Origin: Alteromonas sp. 5E99-2
Lineage (GTDB): Bacteria > Pseudomonadota > Gammaproteobacteria > Enterobacterales > Alteromonadaceae
Direction of reading: 5' to 3'
Assembly (NCBI RefSeq): GCF_017368475.1
Contig: NZ_JAFNJE010000006.1
Location: 1 to 64,000 of the forward strand
Length of the DNA stretch: 64,000 nucleotides
Shown here piece after piece: positions 8,780 to 17,171 of the stretch. Position 1 is the first letter of the stretch. Every line of letters begins with the position of its first letter. The translations under genes and the position numbers were made by a program. A model generated the notes under the pieces. The model ran no database searches, had not been told where the DNA came from, and saw only the letters and a program-made list of their open reading frames with translations.

Positions 8780-11389
8780 TTAAATTTCGCGCTTAACTTC
8801 AATTATTTCAAAGACTTCGATTTGGTCTCCGACTTTTACATCGTTGTAGTTCTTAACGCCGATACCACATTCCATACCGTTTCTTACGTCTTGAACATCG
8901 TCTTTAAAGCGACGAAGAGACTCCAACTCACCTTCATAAATAACAATGTTATCGCGAAGAACACGTATTGGATTGCTACGCTTAATAACACCTTCAGTTA
9001 CCATACAACCGGCAATCGCACCAAGTTTAGGCGATTTAAAGACATCACGTACTTCAGCAAGACCAATGATTTCTTGTTTAAAGTCTGGCGAAAGCATACC
9101 ACTCATCGCTTTCTTCACTTCGTCTATCAAATCATAGATAACGCTGTAGTAACGCAAATCAGTCTCTTCAGACTCAATAATACGACGTGCTGTTGCATCT
9201 GCACGGACATTAAAGCCAAGTACAATTGCACTTGATGCTGCAGCTAAGCTGGCGTCAGTTTCAGTGATTCCACCAACACCAGAGCCAACAATATTCACTT
9301 TAACTTCGTCAGTAGAAAGCTTAGTTAACGAGTCGCTAATGGCTTCAACTGAACCTTGAACGTCGGCTTTAAGTACAACATTAAGTTCACTTACGTCACC
9401 AGATTCCATGTCAGCAAACATGTTCTCTAGCTTCGCTTTTTGTTGACGAGCCAGTTTCAATTCACGTTTCTTAGTATGGCGTTTAGCGGCTACTTCACGG
9501 GCTTTACGTTCGTCTTTTACAACTAACGCATCTTCACCCGCTACAGGCACACCTGATAAACCAAGCACTTCAACTGGGGTTGAAGGACCCGCAGCTTTCA
9601 CTTCTTTACCATTTTCGTCGCGCATTGCACGAACACGGCCATACTCTTCACCACAAAGAAGAATGTCGCCTGATTTAAGCTCACCTTCTTGTACTAAAAC
9701 TGATGCAACTGGACCGCGTCCTTTATCTAGACGAGACTCAATCACAATACCGCGAGCAGAGCCCGTTGATGCAGCTTGTAAATCAAGTAATTCTGCTTGT
9801 AGAGAAATTGCTTCTAACAATTCATCTACGCCTAGACCGGTTTTCGCTGATACAGCAACAAACTGATGCTCACCACCCCATTCTTCAGAGATAACTTCTA
9901 ACTGAGACAACTCAGTTTTAACTCTGTCAGGGTCAGCAGCTTCTTTATCCATTTTATTTACAGCAACAATCAAAGGTACACCTGCTGCACGAGCATGTTG
10001 TACGGCTTCTTTTGTTTGCGGCATTACACCATCGTCAGCAGCAACTACAATAATAACGATATCTGTTGCTGTTGCTCCACGAGCACGCATTGCGGTAAAC
10101 GCGGCGTGTCCAGGTGTATCTAGGAAAGCAATTTTGCCATTTTCAGTTTCTACGCTGTAAGCACCGATATGCTGGGTAATACCCCCGGCTTCACCATCGG
10201 CAACTTTTGCACGACGAATGTAATCAAGTAACGACGTTTTACCGTGATCAACATGACCCATTATTGTTACAACAGGAGCACGTGTTGATTTATCACTTGA
10301 TGTGCTATCAGCCATCAATTCGTCTTCTAGCGCGTTGTCGTTAACCAATTCATACTTAGTACCCATTTCTTCAACAACAAGCACTGCTGTATCTTGGTCT
10401 AACACTTGGTTAATAGTAGCCATCTCACCCATTTTCATCATGGCTTTGATAACTTCATTCGACTTCACTGCCATTCTGCTAGCTAGTTCGCCAACAGTGA
10501 TAGTTTCACCGATTTTAACAGTACGCTCTACAGGTTGAGCTGGCTTGTTAAAGCCTTGTTTCAAATGTTCACCTGCATTTTTCTTAGACTTTTTACGACG
10601 ACGAGAAGAACGCTCAATTTGCATATCTTCTTCATCTTCCGCTTCTTGTGCATAGCGGTTAGAGTGTAGATGTACTTCTTCAGCTTCAGCTTTTTTACGG
10701 CTGGCTTCTTCTTCTTTCCAGCGGCGAGAATTCTCTTCCGCTAGTTTACGCGCTTCTTCAGCCGCTTTTTTTGCGTCTTCTTCAAGTTTCTTTTGTGTTT
10801 CTTCTTCTTGCGCTTTACGTAATCTTTCCGCTTCTTGTCGCGCCTGTTCTTGCGCTTTGCGTTCTTCATCTGTCATTGTAGGCTCAGACTTCTTACGCTC
10901 TTCAGCTTCTTTCTTAGCTTGTTCTGCACGCTTAGCACGCTCAGCTTCAGCTTGTTTTTTAGCTTCAGCGGCTTTTTTCGCTTTTTCTTCTGCTTCTCGT
11001 TTAGCTTCTGCTTGTTTACGCTCTTCTTCCTCACGTAGCAAACGCGCTTCTTCTTCTTTGCGCTTTGCTTCTTCTTCAGCAAGCTTTTGCTCTTCTACAT
11101 CGGTGCGCTTCACGTAAGTGCGTTTTTTGCGTACTTCAACTTTCACTTCTTTCGACTTACCTACGCTCAACGTACTTGTTGTTTTACGCTTAAGCGTCAT
11201 ACGCTTCGGAGCTTCTGAGCCAGTGCTACCATGTTGTTTACTCAAATGGTCAAGCAACTGCCTTTTTTCGTCTTCAGTTACATTTTCACCGGCATTCTTT
11301 TTGATACCAGCATCCACGAACTGGGACACCAGGCGGTCAACCGTTGTGCCAATATCAGCGGCAAGCTTTTCGATCGATACTTCTGCCAT
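8780..11389 (-). CDS. infB: Translation initiation factor IF-2
   Basis: IF-2 is the GTPase that places initiator tRNA on the 30S subunit and promotes subunit joining. From the ATG at 11389 ([14 protein letters not shown], the usual IF-2 N terminus) the product has 869 residues; E. coli has 890. A start 12 codons upstream would overlap nusA and is not supported by homology. Order: IF2_N domain (1-50), a long Lys/Glu/Ala-rich charged segment (about 100-240), a second IF2_N domain (about 295-350), then the G domain with GHVDHGKT (378-385), DTPGH and NKMD, and domains II-IV. Internal starts giving shorter isoforms are known in the family but were not assigned here. Confidence 0.97.
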   Translation of the reverse strand: MAEVSIEKLAADIGTTVDRLVSQFVDAGIKKNAGENVTEDEKRQLLDHLSKQHGSTGSEAPKRMTLKRKTTSTLSVGKSKEVKVEVRKKRTYVKRTDVEEQKLAEEEAKRKEEEARLLREEEERKQAEAKREAEEKAKKAAEAKKQAEAERAKRAEQAKKEAEERKKSEPTMTDEERKAQEQARQEAERLRKAQEEETQKKLEEDAKKAAEEARKLAEENSRRWKEEEASRKKAEAEEVHLHSNRYAQEAEDEEDMQIERSSRRRKKSKKNAGEHLKQGFNKPAQPVERTVKIGETITVGELASRMAVKSNEVIKAMMKMGEMATINQVLDQDTAVLVVEEMGTKYELVNDNALEDELMADSTSSDKSTRAPVVTIMGHVDHGKTSLLDYIRRAKVADGEAGGITQHIGAYSVETENGKIAFLDTPGHAAFTAMRARGATATDIVIIVVAADDGVMPQTKEAVQHARAAGVPLIVAVNKMDKEAADPDRVKTELSQLEVISEEWGGEHQFVAVSAKTGLGVDELLEAISLQAELLDLQAASTGSARGIVIESRLDKGRGPVASVLVQEGELKSGDILLCGEEYGRVRAMRDENGKEVKAAGPSTPVEVLGLSGVPVAGEDALVVKDERKAREVAAKRHTKKRELKLARQQKAKLENMFADMESGDVSELNVVLKADVQGSVEAISDSLTKLSTDEVKVNIVGSGVGGITETDASLAAASSAIVLGFNVRADATARRIIESEETDLRYYSVIYDLIDEVKKAMSGMLSPDFKQEIIGLAEVRDVFKSPKLGAIAGCMVTEGVIKRSNPIRVLRDNIVIYEGELESLRRFKDDVQDVRNGMECGIGVKNYNDVKVGDQIEVFEIIEVKREI

Positions 11390-11411
11390 TGCGCGTTTAT
11401 CCCCCGCTCTA

Positions 11412-12908
11412 CTATTCTTCTTCACTGAACCAAACGATGTTACGAGCAGCCATAATTAGCTCTCCCGCTTTTTTCTCGTCTAGTTCTTCAATGTCGCTGA
11501 TTTCATCGGTACCTTGCTCTGCAAGTGCTTCAAGATCAGCTATTCCTCTACTCGCTAGTACATAAGCAACGTGACGTTCCATACCTTCTAGGTTAAGTAA
11601 CGCTTCTTCAGGCTCTGAAGCTTCTAATGATTCTTCAGTTGCCAATGCTTTTGTAGTCAATGCAGCGCGAGCTCTGTTTCGAAGTTCTTCAACAGTATCT
11701 TCGTCTAAACCGTCAATGGTAAGAAGTTCCGCTGCCGGAACATATGCAATCTCTTCTAGTGTTGTAAAACCTTCGTCCACTAAAATAGATGCAAAGTCTT
11801 CGTCTATCTCTAACCCTGTAACAAAAACGCCAATCACTTTCGCGTTTTCTTCTTGATGTTTGGTATTCAAGTCAGCCACTGTCATTACGTTCAGTTCCCA
11901 GCCAGAAAGCTGACTAGCAAGGCGTACGTTTTGACCACTGCGGCCTATGGCTTGAGCAAGGTTATCCGCTTCAACCGCTACATCCATAGTATTGCTGTCT
12001 TCATCAACAACAATAGATGCAACTTCAGCTGGCGCCATTGCATTAATAACGAATTGTGCAGGATTCTCATCCCACAGTACGATATCAACACGCTCGCCGC
12101 CAAGCTCACCAGATACAGCTTGCACTCGTGAGCCACGCATACCAACACAGGCTCCAACAGGGTCTAGGCGTTTGTCGTTAGTTTTAACGGCGATTTTCGC
12201 TCTTGAACCAGGATCCCGTGCGGCTGATTTAATTTCTAATGTTTCTTCTGCAATTTCAGGTACTTCCAAACGGAAAAGCTCAACCAACATGTCAGGATGA
12301 GCACGGCTAATAAACAGCTGTGCGCCTCTCGCTTCTGGACGAATAACGTAAAGTAAACCACGTACTCTATCGCCTGGTCTGAAGGTTTCTCTTGGCAACA
12401 TATCATCGCGGAAAATAACACCTTCAGCGTTATTACCTAAATCAATAATAATGTTGTCACGGTTTACTTTCTTAACCGTACCGGTAACAAGCTCGCCCAC
12501 TCTATCTTGGTATTCAGCAACCATTTGAGCGCGTTCTGCTTCACGGACTTTCTGAACGATAACTTGTTTAGCAGTTTGCGTTGTAATTCTATCGAACGTA
12601 ACCGATTCAATTTGTTCTTCTACAAAATCGCCAAGTTGAATGTCCGGCTCGTCAATTTGTGCAGCAGAAATTGTCATTTCCGCGAAAGGATTTTCTTGTT
12701 CCTGGTCGTCTTCAATAACTAACCAACGACGGAATGTATCGAAATCTCCAGTTTCGCGATCAATACATACACGGACTTCAATTTCGCCTTCATTTTTTTT
12801 CTTAGTGGCACTTGCCAATGCAAATTCCAGTGCTTCAAAAATCTTTTCTCTAGGCACTTGTTTTTCATTGGAAACCGCTTCTGCTACTAACAGTATTTCT
12901 TTATTCAT
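11412..12908 (-). CDS. nusA: Transcription termination/antitermination factor NusA
   Basis: NusA binds RNA polymerase and modulates pausing, intrinsic termination and antitermination. The 498 residues match E. coli NusA (495). The N-terminal polymerase-binding domain ([16 protein letters not shown]) is followed by an S1 domain (about 135-200), two KH domains ([21 protein letters not shown] and [13 protein letters not shown]) and two C-terminal acidic repeats typical of gammaproteobacteria. It lies 44 bp after rimP and 22 bp before infB on the same strand. Since NusA can affect its own leader, the terminators upstream of rimP may be a feedback point; that is inference. Confidence 0.97.
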   Translation of the reverse strand: MNKEILLVAEAVSNEKQVPREKIFEALEFALASATKKKNEGEIEVRVCIDRETGDFDTFRRWLVIEDDQEQENPFAEMTISAAQIDEPDIQLGDFVEEQIESVTFDRITTQTAKQVIVQKVREAERAQMVAEYQDRVGELVTGTVKKVNRDNIIIDLGNNAEGVIFRDDMLPRETFRPGDRVRGLLYVIRPEARGAQLFISRAHPDMLVELFRLEVPEIAEETLEIKSAARDPGSRAKIAVKTNDKRLDPVGACVGMRGSRVQAVSGELGGERVDIVLWDENPAQFVINAMAPAEVASIVVDEDSNTMDVAVEADNLAQAIGRSGQNVRLASQLSGWELNVMTVADLNTKHQEENAKVIGVFVTGLEIDEDFASILVDEGFTTLEEIAYVPAAELLTIDGLDEDTVEELRNRARAALTTKALATEESLEASEPEEALLNLEGMERHVAYVLASRGIADLEALAEQGTDEISDIEELDEKKAGELIMAARNIVWFSEEE

Positions 12909-12952
12909 ATTTGCCTCACACGTTGCTCTTACTACGAGAGCGCCTTGCGTTC

Positions 12953-13411
12953 CTAGTCAAACGTGGGAACGAGATTACCTTTTTCTATATTAGATACAGC
13001 AAGTAAGAAAGATTCTCCGTCAACATTGACATTGATCTGTCCATTTTCAACTGTCGTTAATGTTCCTTTAAAATTCCGTCTATTATCCATGGGAACAGAT
13101 AAACGAACCGAAACCACTTCACCAACAAAACGTTGATAATGTGCTTCCGTGAACAAAGGTCTGTCCATGCCTGGAGACGAAACTTCCAGGTTGTATTCTG
13201 TATTAATTGGGTCTTCAACATCCAAAATTGCGCTTACTTGATGGCTAGCATCTGCGCAATCGTCTACTTCAATCCCATTTTCATGATCAATATACACACG
13301 CAGCGTACTGTGCTTACCAGCTCTTACGAACTCAATACCGACCATTTCAAAACCAAGTGCTTCTACCGCGGGGGCAAGCATTTCAGTTAATGTTTGTTCA
13401 AGCCTTGACAA
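12953..13411 (-). CDS. rimP: Ribosome maturation factor RimP
   Basis: RimP assists 30S assembly, acting on the S12/S5 region. The 152-residue product from the TTG at 13411 ([21 protein letters not shown]) aligns with E. coli RimP from its first residues ([20 protein letters not shown]) and keeps [16 protein letters not shown] and [15 protein letters not shown]. The TTG has a good GGAGA ribosome site 6 nt upstream. A longer reading frame from an ATG at 13450 is rejected because those extra 13 codons are the terminator hairpin and T tract. First gene of the rimP-nusA-infB operon, preceded by an attenuator-like leader. Confidence 0.95.
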   Translation of the reverse strand: MSRLEQTLTEMLAPAVEALGFEMVGIEFVRAGKHSTLRVYIDHENGIEVDDCADASHQVSAILDVEDPINTEYNLEVSSPGMDRPLFTEAHYQRFVGEVVSVRLSVPMDNRRNFKGTLTTVENGQINVNVDGESFLLAVSNIEKGNLVPTFD

Positions 13412-13425
13412 ACAGGTTCTCCAAA

Positions 13426-13448
13426 AACAAAAAAAGGGCGAATCGCCC
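13426..13448 (-). terminator. Terminator hairpin immediately upstream of rimP
   Basis: On the minus strand GGGCG-ATT-CGCCC (13436-13448) is followed by a run of seven T residues and more T-rich sequence (13426-13435). It ends only about 15 nt before the rimP TTG start and leaves the ribosome site free. This placement fits an attenuator controlling entry into rimP-nusA-infB, as reported for rimP leaders in gammaproteobacteria. Confidence 0.8.
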
Positions 13449-13483
13449 ATTACGTAAGGACTCGAAATACAACCAAAAATAAC

Positions 13484-13509
13484 AAAAAAGCTCCGACATA
13501 CGGAGCTTT
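13484..13509. terminator. Second leader terminator (bidirectional)
   Basis: GCTCCG (13490-13495) and CGGAGC (13501-13506) with AAA/TTT extensions form a hairpin with a 5-nt loop. On the minus strand it is followed by TTTTTTGTT. It lies about 40 nt upstream of the rimP-proximal terminator, so the operon leader meets two terminators in series. Confidence 0.8.
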
Positions 13510-13613
13510 AGAATCAAAATCTGTAATATCATCGATGACCCGTGCACCAACTAGCGCGTTACTGTCCGAATAACTTCTCTTAACAGAAACCGAAGGGAGC
13601 CCGCGCTTTAATG
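13510..13613 (-). ncRNA. rimP-operon leader RNA
   Basis: From the predicted start near 13613 to the first terminator is about 100-125 nt with no plausible reading frame and no tRNA, although E. coli carries the initiator tRNA gene metY here. The transcript has GC-rich patches (GCGCGGGCTCCC near the 5' end). A stable leader ending in tandem terminators suggests an attenuation RNA or a small RNA released by termination. Confidence 0.45.
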
Positions 13614-13619
13614 TACCGT

Positions 13620-13649
13620 AGTATACTGCAACCCGACCATCAATCGCAA
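13620..13649 (-). promoter_or_regulatory. Promoter of the rimP-nusA-infB leader
   Basis: Minus-strand TTGCGA (13644-13649) and TATACT (13620-13625) are separated by 18 bp, and a GC-rich ACGG...GCGCGGG start region follows. Transcription would start near 13613 and run through two terminators before rimP. Confidence 0.65.
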
Positions 13650-13665
13650 CCTAGATAATTAGAAA

Positions 13666-14136
13666 TTACGTCAATACCTCCAATTTCATATCTAAGTGCA
13701 TGATGCCATCTTCATCATAAGGCTTGGTAGTTTGTTTAAAGCCAACAGATTCATAAAAAGGCTTTAAGTAAAGCTGTGCTCCTATTTCTATATCTTTTTT
13801 TGACCACTGTTCTTGGCAGGTTCGAATTGCATTATTCATAAGCGTTCGCGCAATACCTTCGCCTCTACAAGATTGATGCACCGCAACTCGCCCAATGCTA
13901 GCCCCATTATAAGAAACACCTGGCGGTAGGCATCTGGCGCAAGCAACAAGTTCCCCGCCGTTAACGGTATATGCCAGTATATGAATAACCTCACTACTTG
14001 TATCTTTGTTATCTATATCTGCATACACACAGTTTTGCTCTACCACAAAAATCTCTGAGCGCAGCCTTAATAATGCATAAAGCTCTAAATTAGTTAGTTC
14101 ATTAAAACGCTTATAGAGCCATTTTATTTTATTCAT
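13666..14136 (-). CDS. GNAT-family N-acetyltransferase, ElaA type
   Basis: The 156-residue protein resembles E. coli ElaA, a member of the acetyl-CoA-dependent GNAT superfamily whose substrate is not firmly known. The N-terminal stretch YALLRLRSEIFVVEQNC is the ElaA signature. The acetyl-CoA pyrophosphate-binding motif (R/Q-x-x-G-x-G/A) is seen in VAVHQSCRGEGIARTLM, and the C-terminal LYLKPFYESVGF is the usual GNAT beta-5/alpha-4 region. It is transcribed away from the formate/nitrite channel gene across a 347-bp regulatory gap and ends near the rimP promoter. No functional link to the neighbours is apparent. Confidence 0.85.
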   Translation of the reverse strand: MNKIKWLYKRFNELTNLELYALLRLRSEIFVVEQNCVYADIDNKDTSSEVIHILAYTVNGGELVACARCLPPGVSYNGASIGRVAVHQSCRGEGIARTLMNNAIRTCQEQWSKKDIEIGAQLYLKPFYESVGFKQTTKPYDEDGIMHLDMKLEVLT

Positions 14137-14186
14137 TTTTTATTTTCCTCATGACTTTTTATTCACTATTTACGCATAATTAAAGC

Positions 14187-14220
14187 GCACCAAAAAAGGG
14201 CAGTTAAGCACCAATTGTGC
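14187..14220. promoter_or_regulatory. Two NtrC-like dyads
   Basis: GCAC-7-GGGC (14187-14201) and GCAC-5-GTGC (14208-14220) resemble NtrC half-site pairs (GCAC-7-GTGC), the first with one mismatch and the second with a shorter spacer. They lie about 180-215 bp upstream of the expected sigma-54 start, a workable enhancer distance. This is suggestive only. Confidence 0.35.
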
Positions 14221-14310
14221 AGAAATGAATATTTTACGTCTAAAGCCCCTACTAGCAACATGGTTTTTACAGGCTTTTATTAAATGTAACAAAATTTATT
14301 CATACGGGGC

Positions 14311-14329
14311 CTCATCTAGGTTAGATGAG
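14311..14329. promoter_or_regulatory. 19-bp perfect dyad upstream of the sigma-54 promoter
   Basis: CTCATCTA-GGT-TAGATGAG is a perfect 8-bp inverted repeat with a 3-bp centre, lying about 70-90 bp upstream of the expected start. It does not match NtrC, NarL/P, FNR or Fur patterns as I know them. No T tract follows, so it is more likely a dimeric protein-binding site than a terminator. Confidence 0.6.
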
Positions 14330-14372
14330 AATACATAGTGAATATAAATATATACTTTCCCAATTTTTTACA

Positions 14373-14390
14373 TTGGCACCTCATTTGCAA
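14373..14390 (+). promoter_or_regulatory. Sigma-54 promoter of the FNT gene
   Basis: TTGGCAC-CTCAT-TTGCAA matches the RpoN consensus TGGCAC-N5-TTGC completely, with the invariant GG at 14375-14376 and GC at 14387-14388 separated by exactly 10 bp. Transcription should start near 14400, about 84 nt before the ATG. Such a promoter needs an enhancer-binding ATPase such as NtrC. Confidence 0.8.
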
Positions 14391-14402
14391 TTACCCCTAT
14401 TG

Positions 14403-14428
14403 TGAATAAACGAAATCCCGTTTATTCA
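14403..14428 (+). other. Perfect 10-bp hairpin at the FNT transcript start
   Basis: TGAATAAACG (14403-14412) and CGTTTATTCA (14419-14428) are perfect inverted repeats around a 6-nt loop. It falls at about +4 to +29 of the predicted sigma-54 transcript. It could be a 5' protective stem-loop, a target for an RNA-binding regulator, or a DNA operator. The hexaloop lacks the G at position 4 expected for an ANTAR target. Confidence 0.55.
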
Positions 14429-14483
14429 TATATTTATCAATTTATACCCGCTAACAATTTCACAATAATAAAGGAGCAATTGA

Positions 14484-15293
14484 ATGGCGTATTTAGAACC
14501 CAGCGAGTTTGCCACAAAAATGGTCGATTCGGGTGAGCAAAAAGTATTTATGTCTACCCAAGACACTATTATAAGAGCGTTCATGGCTGGAGCAATCCTC
14601 GCACTTGCAGCGTTTTTTGCTATCACAATAATCACAAAAACCGGTAACCCTCTCATAGGAGCACTCTTGTTCCCTGTTGGTTTCATCATGCTGTACTTGA
14701 TGAAATTCGATTTACTTACCGGTGTGTTTACGCTTGTTCCACTTGCACTTTTAGATAAGCGCAGAGGATGCACCGTAGGTCAACTCTTCCGTAACTGGGG
14801 ACTTGTATTCGTAGGTAACTTTGCAGGCGCGTTAACTGTTGCATTCTTTGCTTCATTCATATTGACCTATGGCTACCAAATTGATGGTGGTGCCGTTGCT
14901 GCTAAAGTAAGTACTATCGGTGAATCTCGTACGCTTGGTTATAAAGAACAAGGTGTTTTGGGTTGGTTCACAATTTTCATTCGTGGCATGCTATGTAACT
15001 GGATGGTATCTATGGGTGTTGTTGGCGCGATGATTTCTACGTCTGCTGGTGCGAAAATGGCCGCGATGTGGATGCCAGTAATGTTGTTCTTCTACATGGC
15101 TTTTGAACATTCAATTGTAAACATGTTCTTGTTCCCATTCTCAATGATCATGGGTGGTGACTTCACTGTGTTTGATTACCTACTTTGGAACGAGATCCCA
15201 ACTGCATTAGGTAACCTTGCTGGCGGATTCTTGCTTGTAGGCCTGCCGATTTATTGGACTCACGTTCGTACTAAGAGCGAACGTACACTATAA
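14484..15293 (+). CDS. Formate/nitrite transporter family channel
   Basis: FNT proteins are pentameric inner-membrane channels for formate, nitrite or hydrosulfide. The 269 residues match NirC in length (268) and give about six membrane segments. Conserved landmarks are FLAGAI/FDLLTGVF in the first half and RGMLCNWMVSMGVV plus FEHSIVNMF in the second. The ATG follows AAAGGAG. The sigma-54 promoter and NtrC-like dyads suggest control by nitrogen limitation, favouring nitrite uptake for assimilation over formate export. No nirBD, nasA or pfl gene is in the window. A terminator separates it from the phosphatase-kinase gene. Confidence 0.9.
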   Translation: MAYLEPSEFATKMVDSGEQKVFMSTQDTIIRAFMAGAILALAAFFAITIITKTGNPLIGALLFPVGFIMLYLMKFDLLTGVFTLVPLALLDKRRGCTVGQLFRNWGLVFVGNFAGALTVAFFASFILTYGYQIDGGAVAAKVSTIGESRTLGYKEQGVLGWFTIFIRGMLCNWMVSMGVVGAMISTSAGAKMAAMWMPVMLFFYMAFEHSIVNMFLFPFSMIMGGDFTVFDYLLWNEIPTALGNLAGGFLLVGLPIYWTHVRTKSERTL

Positions 15294-15327
15294 TTTTTAC
15301 ATTTAAAGTAAAAAGCTAAAGACAACC

Positions 15328-15362
15328 GAGCCCTAGTAGTCAATACTTAGGGCTCTTTTTTT
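15328..15362 (+). terminator. Intrinsic terminator after the FNT gene
   Basis: GAGCCCTA...TAGGGCTC (15328-15355), an 8-bp stem with a 12-nt loop, is followed by seven T residues (15356-15362). It lies 13 bp before the start codon of the phosphatase-kinase gene, so the latter depends on read-through or its own start site. Confidence 0.85.
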
Positions 15363-15375
15363 ATCCGTTGATATC

Positions 15376-17100
15376 ATGACTGAACTACCTAAAGTAATCA
15401 TTGGGCAATATAGCCAAAAAGGCAGAAAAAAAATCAATCAAGATGCCTGTAGATATCATGTACCTAACGATCCCTTCCTAAGCACTAAGGGCATTGCCAT
15501 CTCACTTGCTGATGGAATTAGCAGTAGCAATGTTAGCCAAGAAGCAAGCAAAACCGCGGTATCTGCTTTCATCGATGAATACTACAGTACACCTGAGTCA
15601 TGGAGCGTAGAAAATGCAGGAAATTGCGTTCTTAACGCAATGAATTCTTGGCTTTACGCGCAAACTAAACGAAGTGACTTTAAATACAACATTGAAAAAG
15701 GCTATGTATGCACTTTCTCCGGCCTAATAATTAAAGGAGCGAAAGCCCACCTTTTTCATATAGGCGATTCTCGTATCGTTCATATACGAGACCAAAAGCC
15801 TAATGTTCTGACAAAAGAGCATCGTACTTATGTTTCAAGCCAAGAATCTTATTTAAGTCGCGCTATTGGTATGCGCGAAGAATTGAAAATTGATTACACC
15901 ACCATGTCTTTGCAAGATGGCGATCATTTTCTATTAATGACCGACGGAGTATATGAAGAAGTTTCTGCAGACGATGTTACACAAGTCCTCAATAATCACG
16001 GTGATGATCTAAACACCTGTGCTCGTATGCTAACCGAAATAGCCTATAAAAACGGCAGCGCAGACAATCTTACTGTTCAGATACTCAAGGTAGATACACT
16101 CAGTGACGACAACTCGGTTGATTTACACGAAGACATGTCAGAGTTACCCCTTCCGCCTTCTTTAGAAGCAAGAATGGAGTTCGACGGCTATGTCATTGAA
16201 CGTAAACTCTATAAAAGTGCCCGTAGCCATGTGTTTTTAGCTACCGACAAAGAAACTGGCGAAAGTGTTGTACTGAAAACACTGGCTGCTGAATTAAAAG
16301 AAGATTCTGCGGCAAGAGAACGATTTTTATTAGAAGAATGGATAGCGCGAAGAGTCAACAGCGCAAACTTATTAAAACCTTGTTTAGCAAATCGAAAACG
16401 GGCTTATTTTTATATCGCCACTGAATACATTGAAGGCCAAACCTTATCACAGTGGATGACCGACAACCCATCGCCAAAACTAGAAGTCGTTAGGGACATC
16501 ATAGAACAAATAGCAAAAGGCTTATTGGCACTGCATAAAAAGGAAATGCTGCATCAAGATTTACGGCCTGAAAACATCATGATCGATAATACAGGCACAG
16601 TAAAAATAATCGACTTTGGCGCAGTGCGTGTAGCGGGTATAGATGAAATACACGCAACTCCACCTAGCCCCGCGATTCTTGGAACCGCACAATTTACAGC
16701 ACCTGAGTACTTCCTAGGTGAATATGGCACCCCAGAGTCTGATCAATTTTCTCTTGCGGTTATCGCTTATCAAATGCTGTGTGGCAAACTGCCCTACGGA
16801 AACGAAATTGCGCGAACACATACCCGTTCACAACAAAAAAGATTGAAATACCGTTCAGTATTACACGACGATTTACCTATCCCTGAATGGGTCGATTTTG
16901 CACTGCGTAAAGCCCTTCACCCAGAACCACTAAAACGCTATGAGTATTTAAGCGAATTTGTTTACGACCTACGCCAACCCAACAAAACGTTTTTAGCCAG
17001 AACCCGCGCCCCCATAATGGAACGCAATCCCGTTGTATTTTGGCAAACTGTGTCGTTTTTACTGATGCTAGTTATTATCGGCTTACTGTATTGGCGATAA
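15376..17100 (+). CDS. PP2C phosphatase / Ser-Thr protein kinase fusion, membrane-anchored
   Basis: One 574-residue chain carries two opposing activities. The PP2C part (about 1-240) has the metal-binding acidic residues in NQDA (D23), LADG (D46), MTDG (D190) and SADN (D230), with GDSR at 130-133. The kinase part (about 268-540) has the lysine in VVLKTL (K301), HQDLRPEN (D395, N400) and DFG (D413). The glycine-rich loop is degenerate, and HRD is HQD. A C-terminal hydrophobic segment (about 553-572) anchors it to the inner membrane. Such fusions are, from memory, found beside nitrate/nitrite assimilation genes in marine gammaproteobacteria; here it follows the FNT channel gene. Targets are unknown. 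The ribosome site is weak. Confidence 0.9.
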   Translation: MTELPKVIIGQYSQKGRKKINQDACRYHVPNDPFLSTKGIAISLADGISSSNVSQEASKTAVSAFIDEYYSTPESWSVENAGNCVLNAMNSWLYAQTKRSDFKYNIEKGYVCTFSGLIIKGAKAHLFHIGDSRIVHIRDQKPNVLTKEHRTYVSSQESYLSRAIGMREELKIDYTTMSLQDGDHFLLMTDGVYEEVSADDVTQVLNNHGDDLNTCARMLTEIAYKNGSADNLTVQILKVDTLSDDNSVDLHEDMSELPLPPSLEARMEFDGYVIERKLYKSARSHVFLATDKETGESVVLKTLAAELKEDSAARERFLLEEWIARRVNSANLLKPCLANRKRAYFYIATEYIEGQTLSQWMTDNPSPKLEVVRDIIEQIAKGLLALHKKEMLHQDLRPENIMIDNTGTVKIIDFGAVRVAGIDEIHATPPSPAILGTAQFTAPEYFLGEYGTPESDQFSLAVIAYQMLCGKLPYGNEIARTHTRSQQKRLKYRSVLHDDLPIPEWVDFALRKALHPEPLKRYEYLSEFVYDLRQPNKTFLARTRAPIMERNPVVFWQTVSFLLMLVIIGLLYWR

Positions 17101-17171
17101 GAGTGATAAAACAGCAAATACCCTGTATACTGCGTGCCTAAAAATTATCGCCCTAAAAATCAAGGCATAGC

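Larger units (their letters stand above)
14137..14483. other. Regulatory region between the acetyltransferase and FNT genes
   Basis: This 347-bp gap holds, left to right toward the FNT gene: two GCAC/GTGC-type dyads (14187-14220), a 19-bp perfect dyad (14311-14329), a sigma-54 promoter (14373-14390) and a hairpin at the transcript start (14403-14428). These are listed separately. No coding frame is seen. Confidence 0.7.

Noticed and set aside
10835-11117. Open frames on the + strand opposite the IF-2 charged linker
   Set aside because: They arise from the repeated Lys/Glu/Ala codons of infB read in reverse; composition is Ser/Phe-rich with no start signal.
13412-13450. Extended N terminus of RimP from an ATG at 13450
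   Set aside because: The 13 extra codons are the terminator hairpin and T tract, and homology begins at the TTG with its own ribosome site.
13510-13620. tRNA gene (metY) upstream of rimP, as in E. coli
   Set aside because: No cloverleaf or T-loop GTTCGA motif could be found on either strand.
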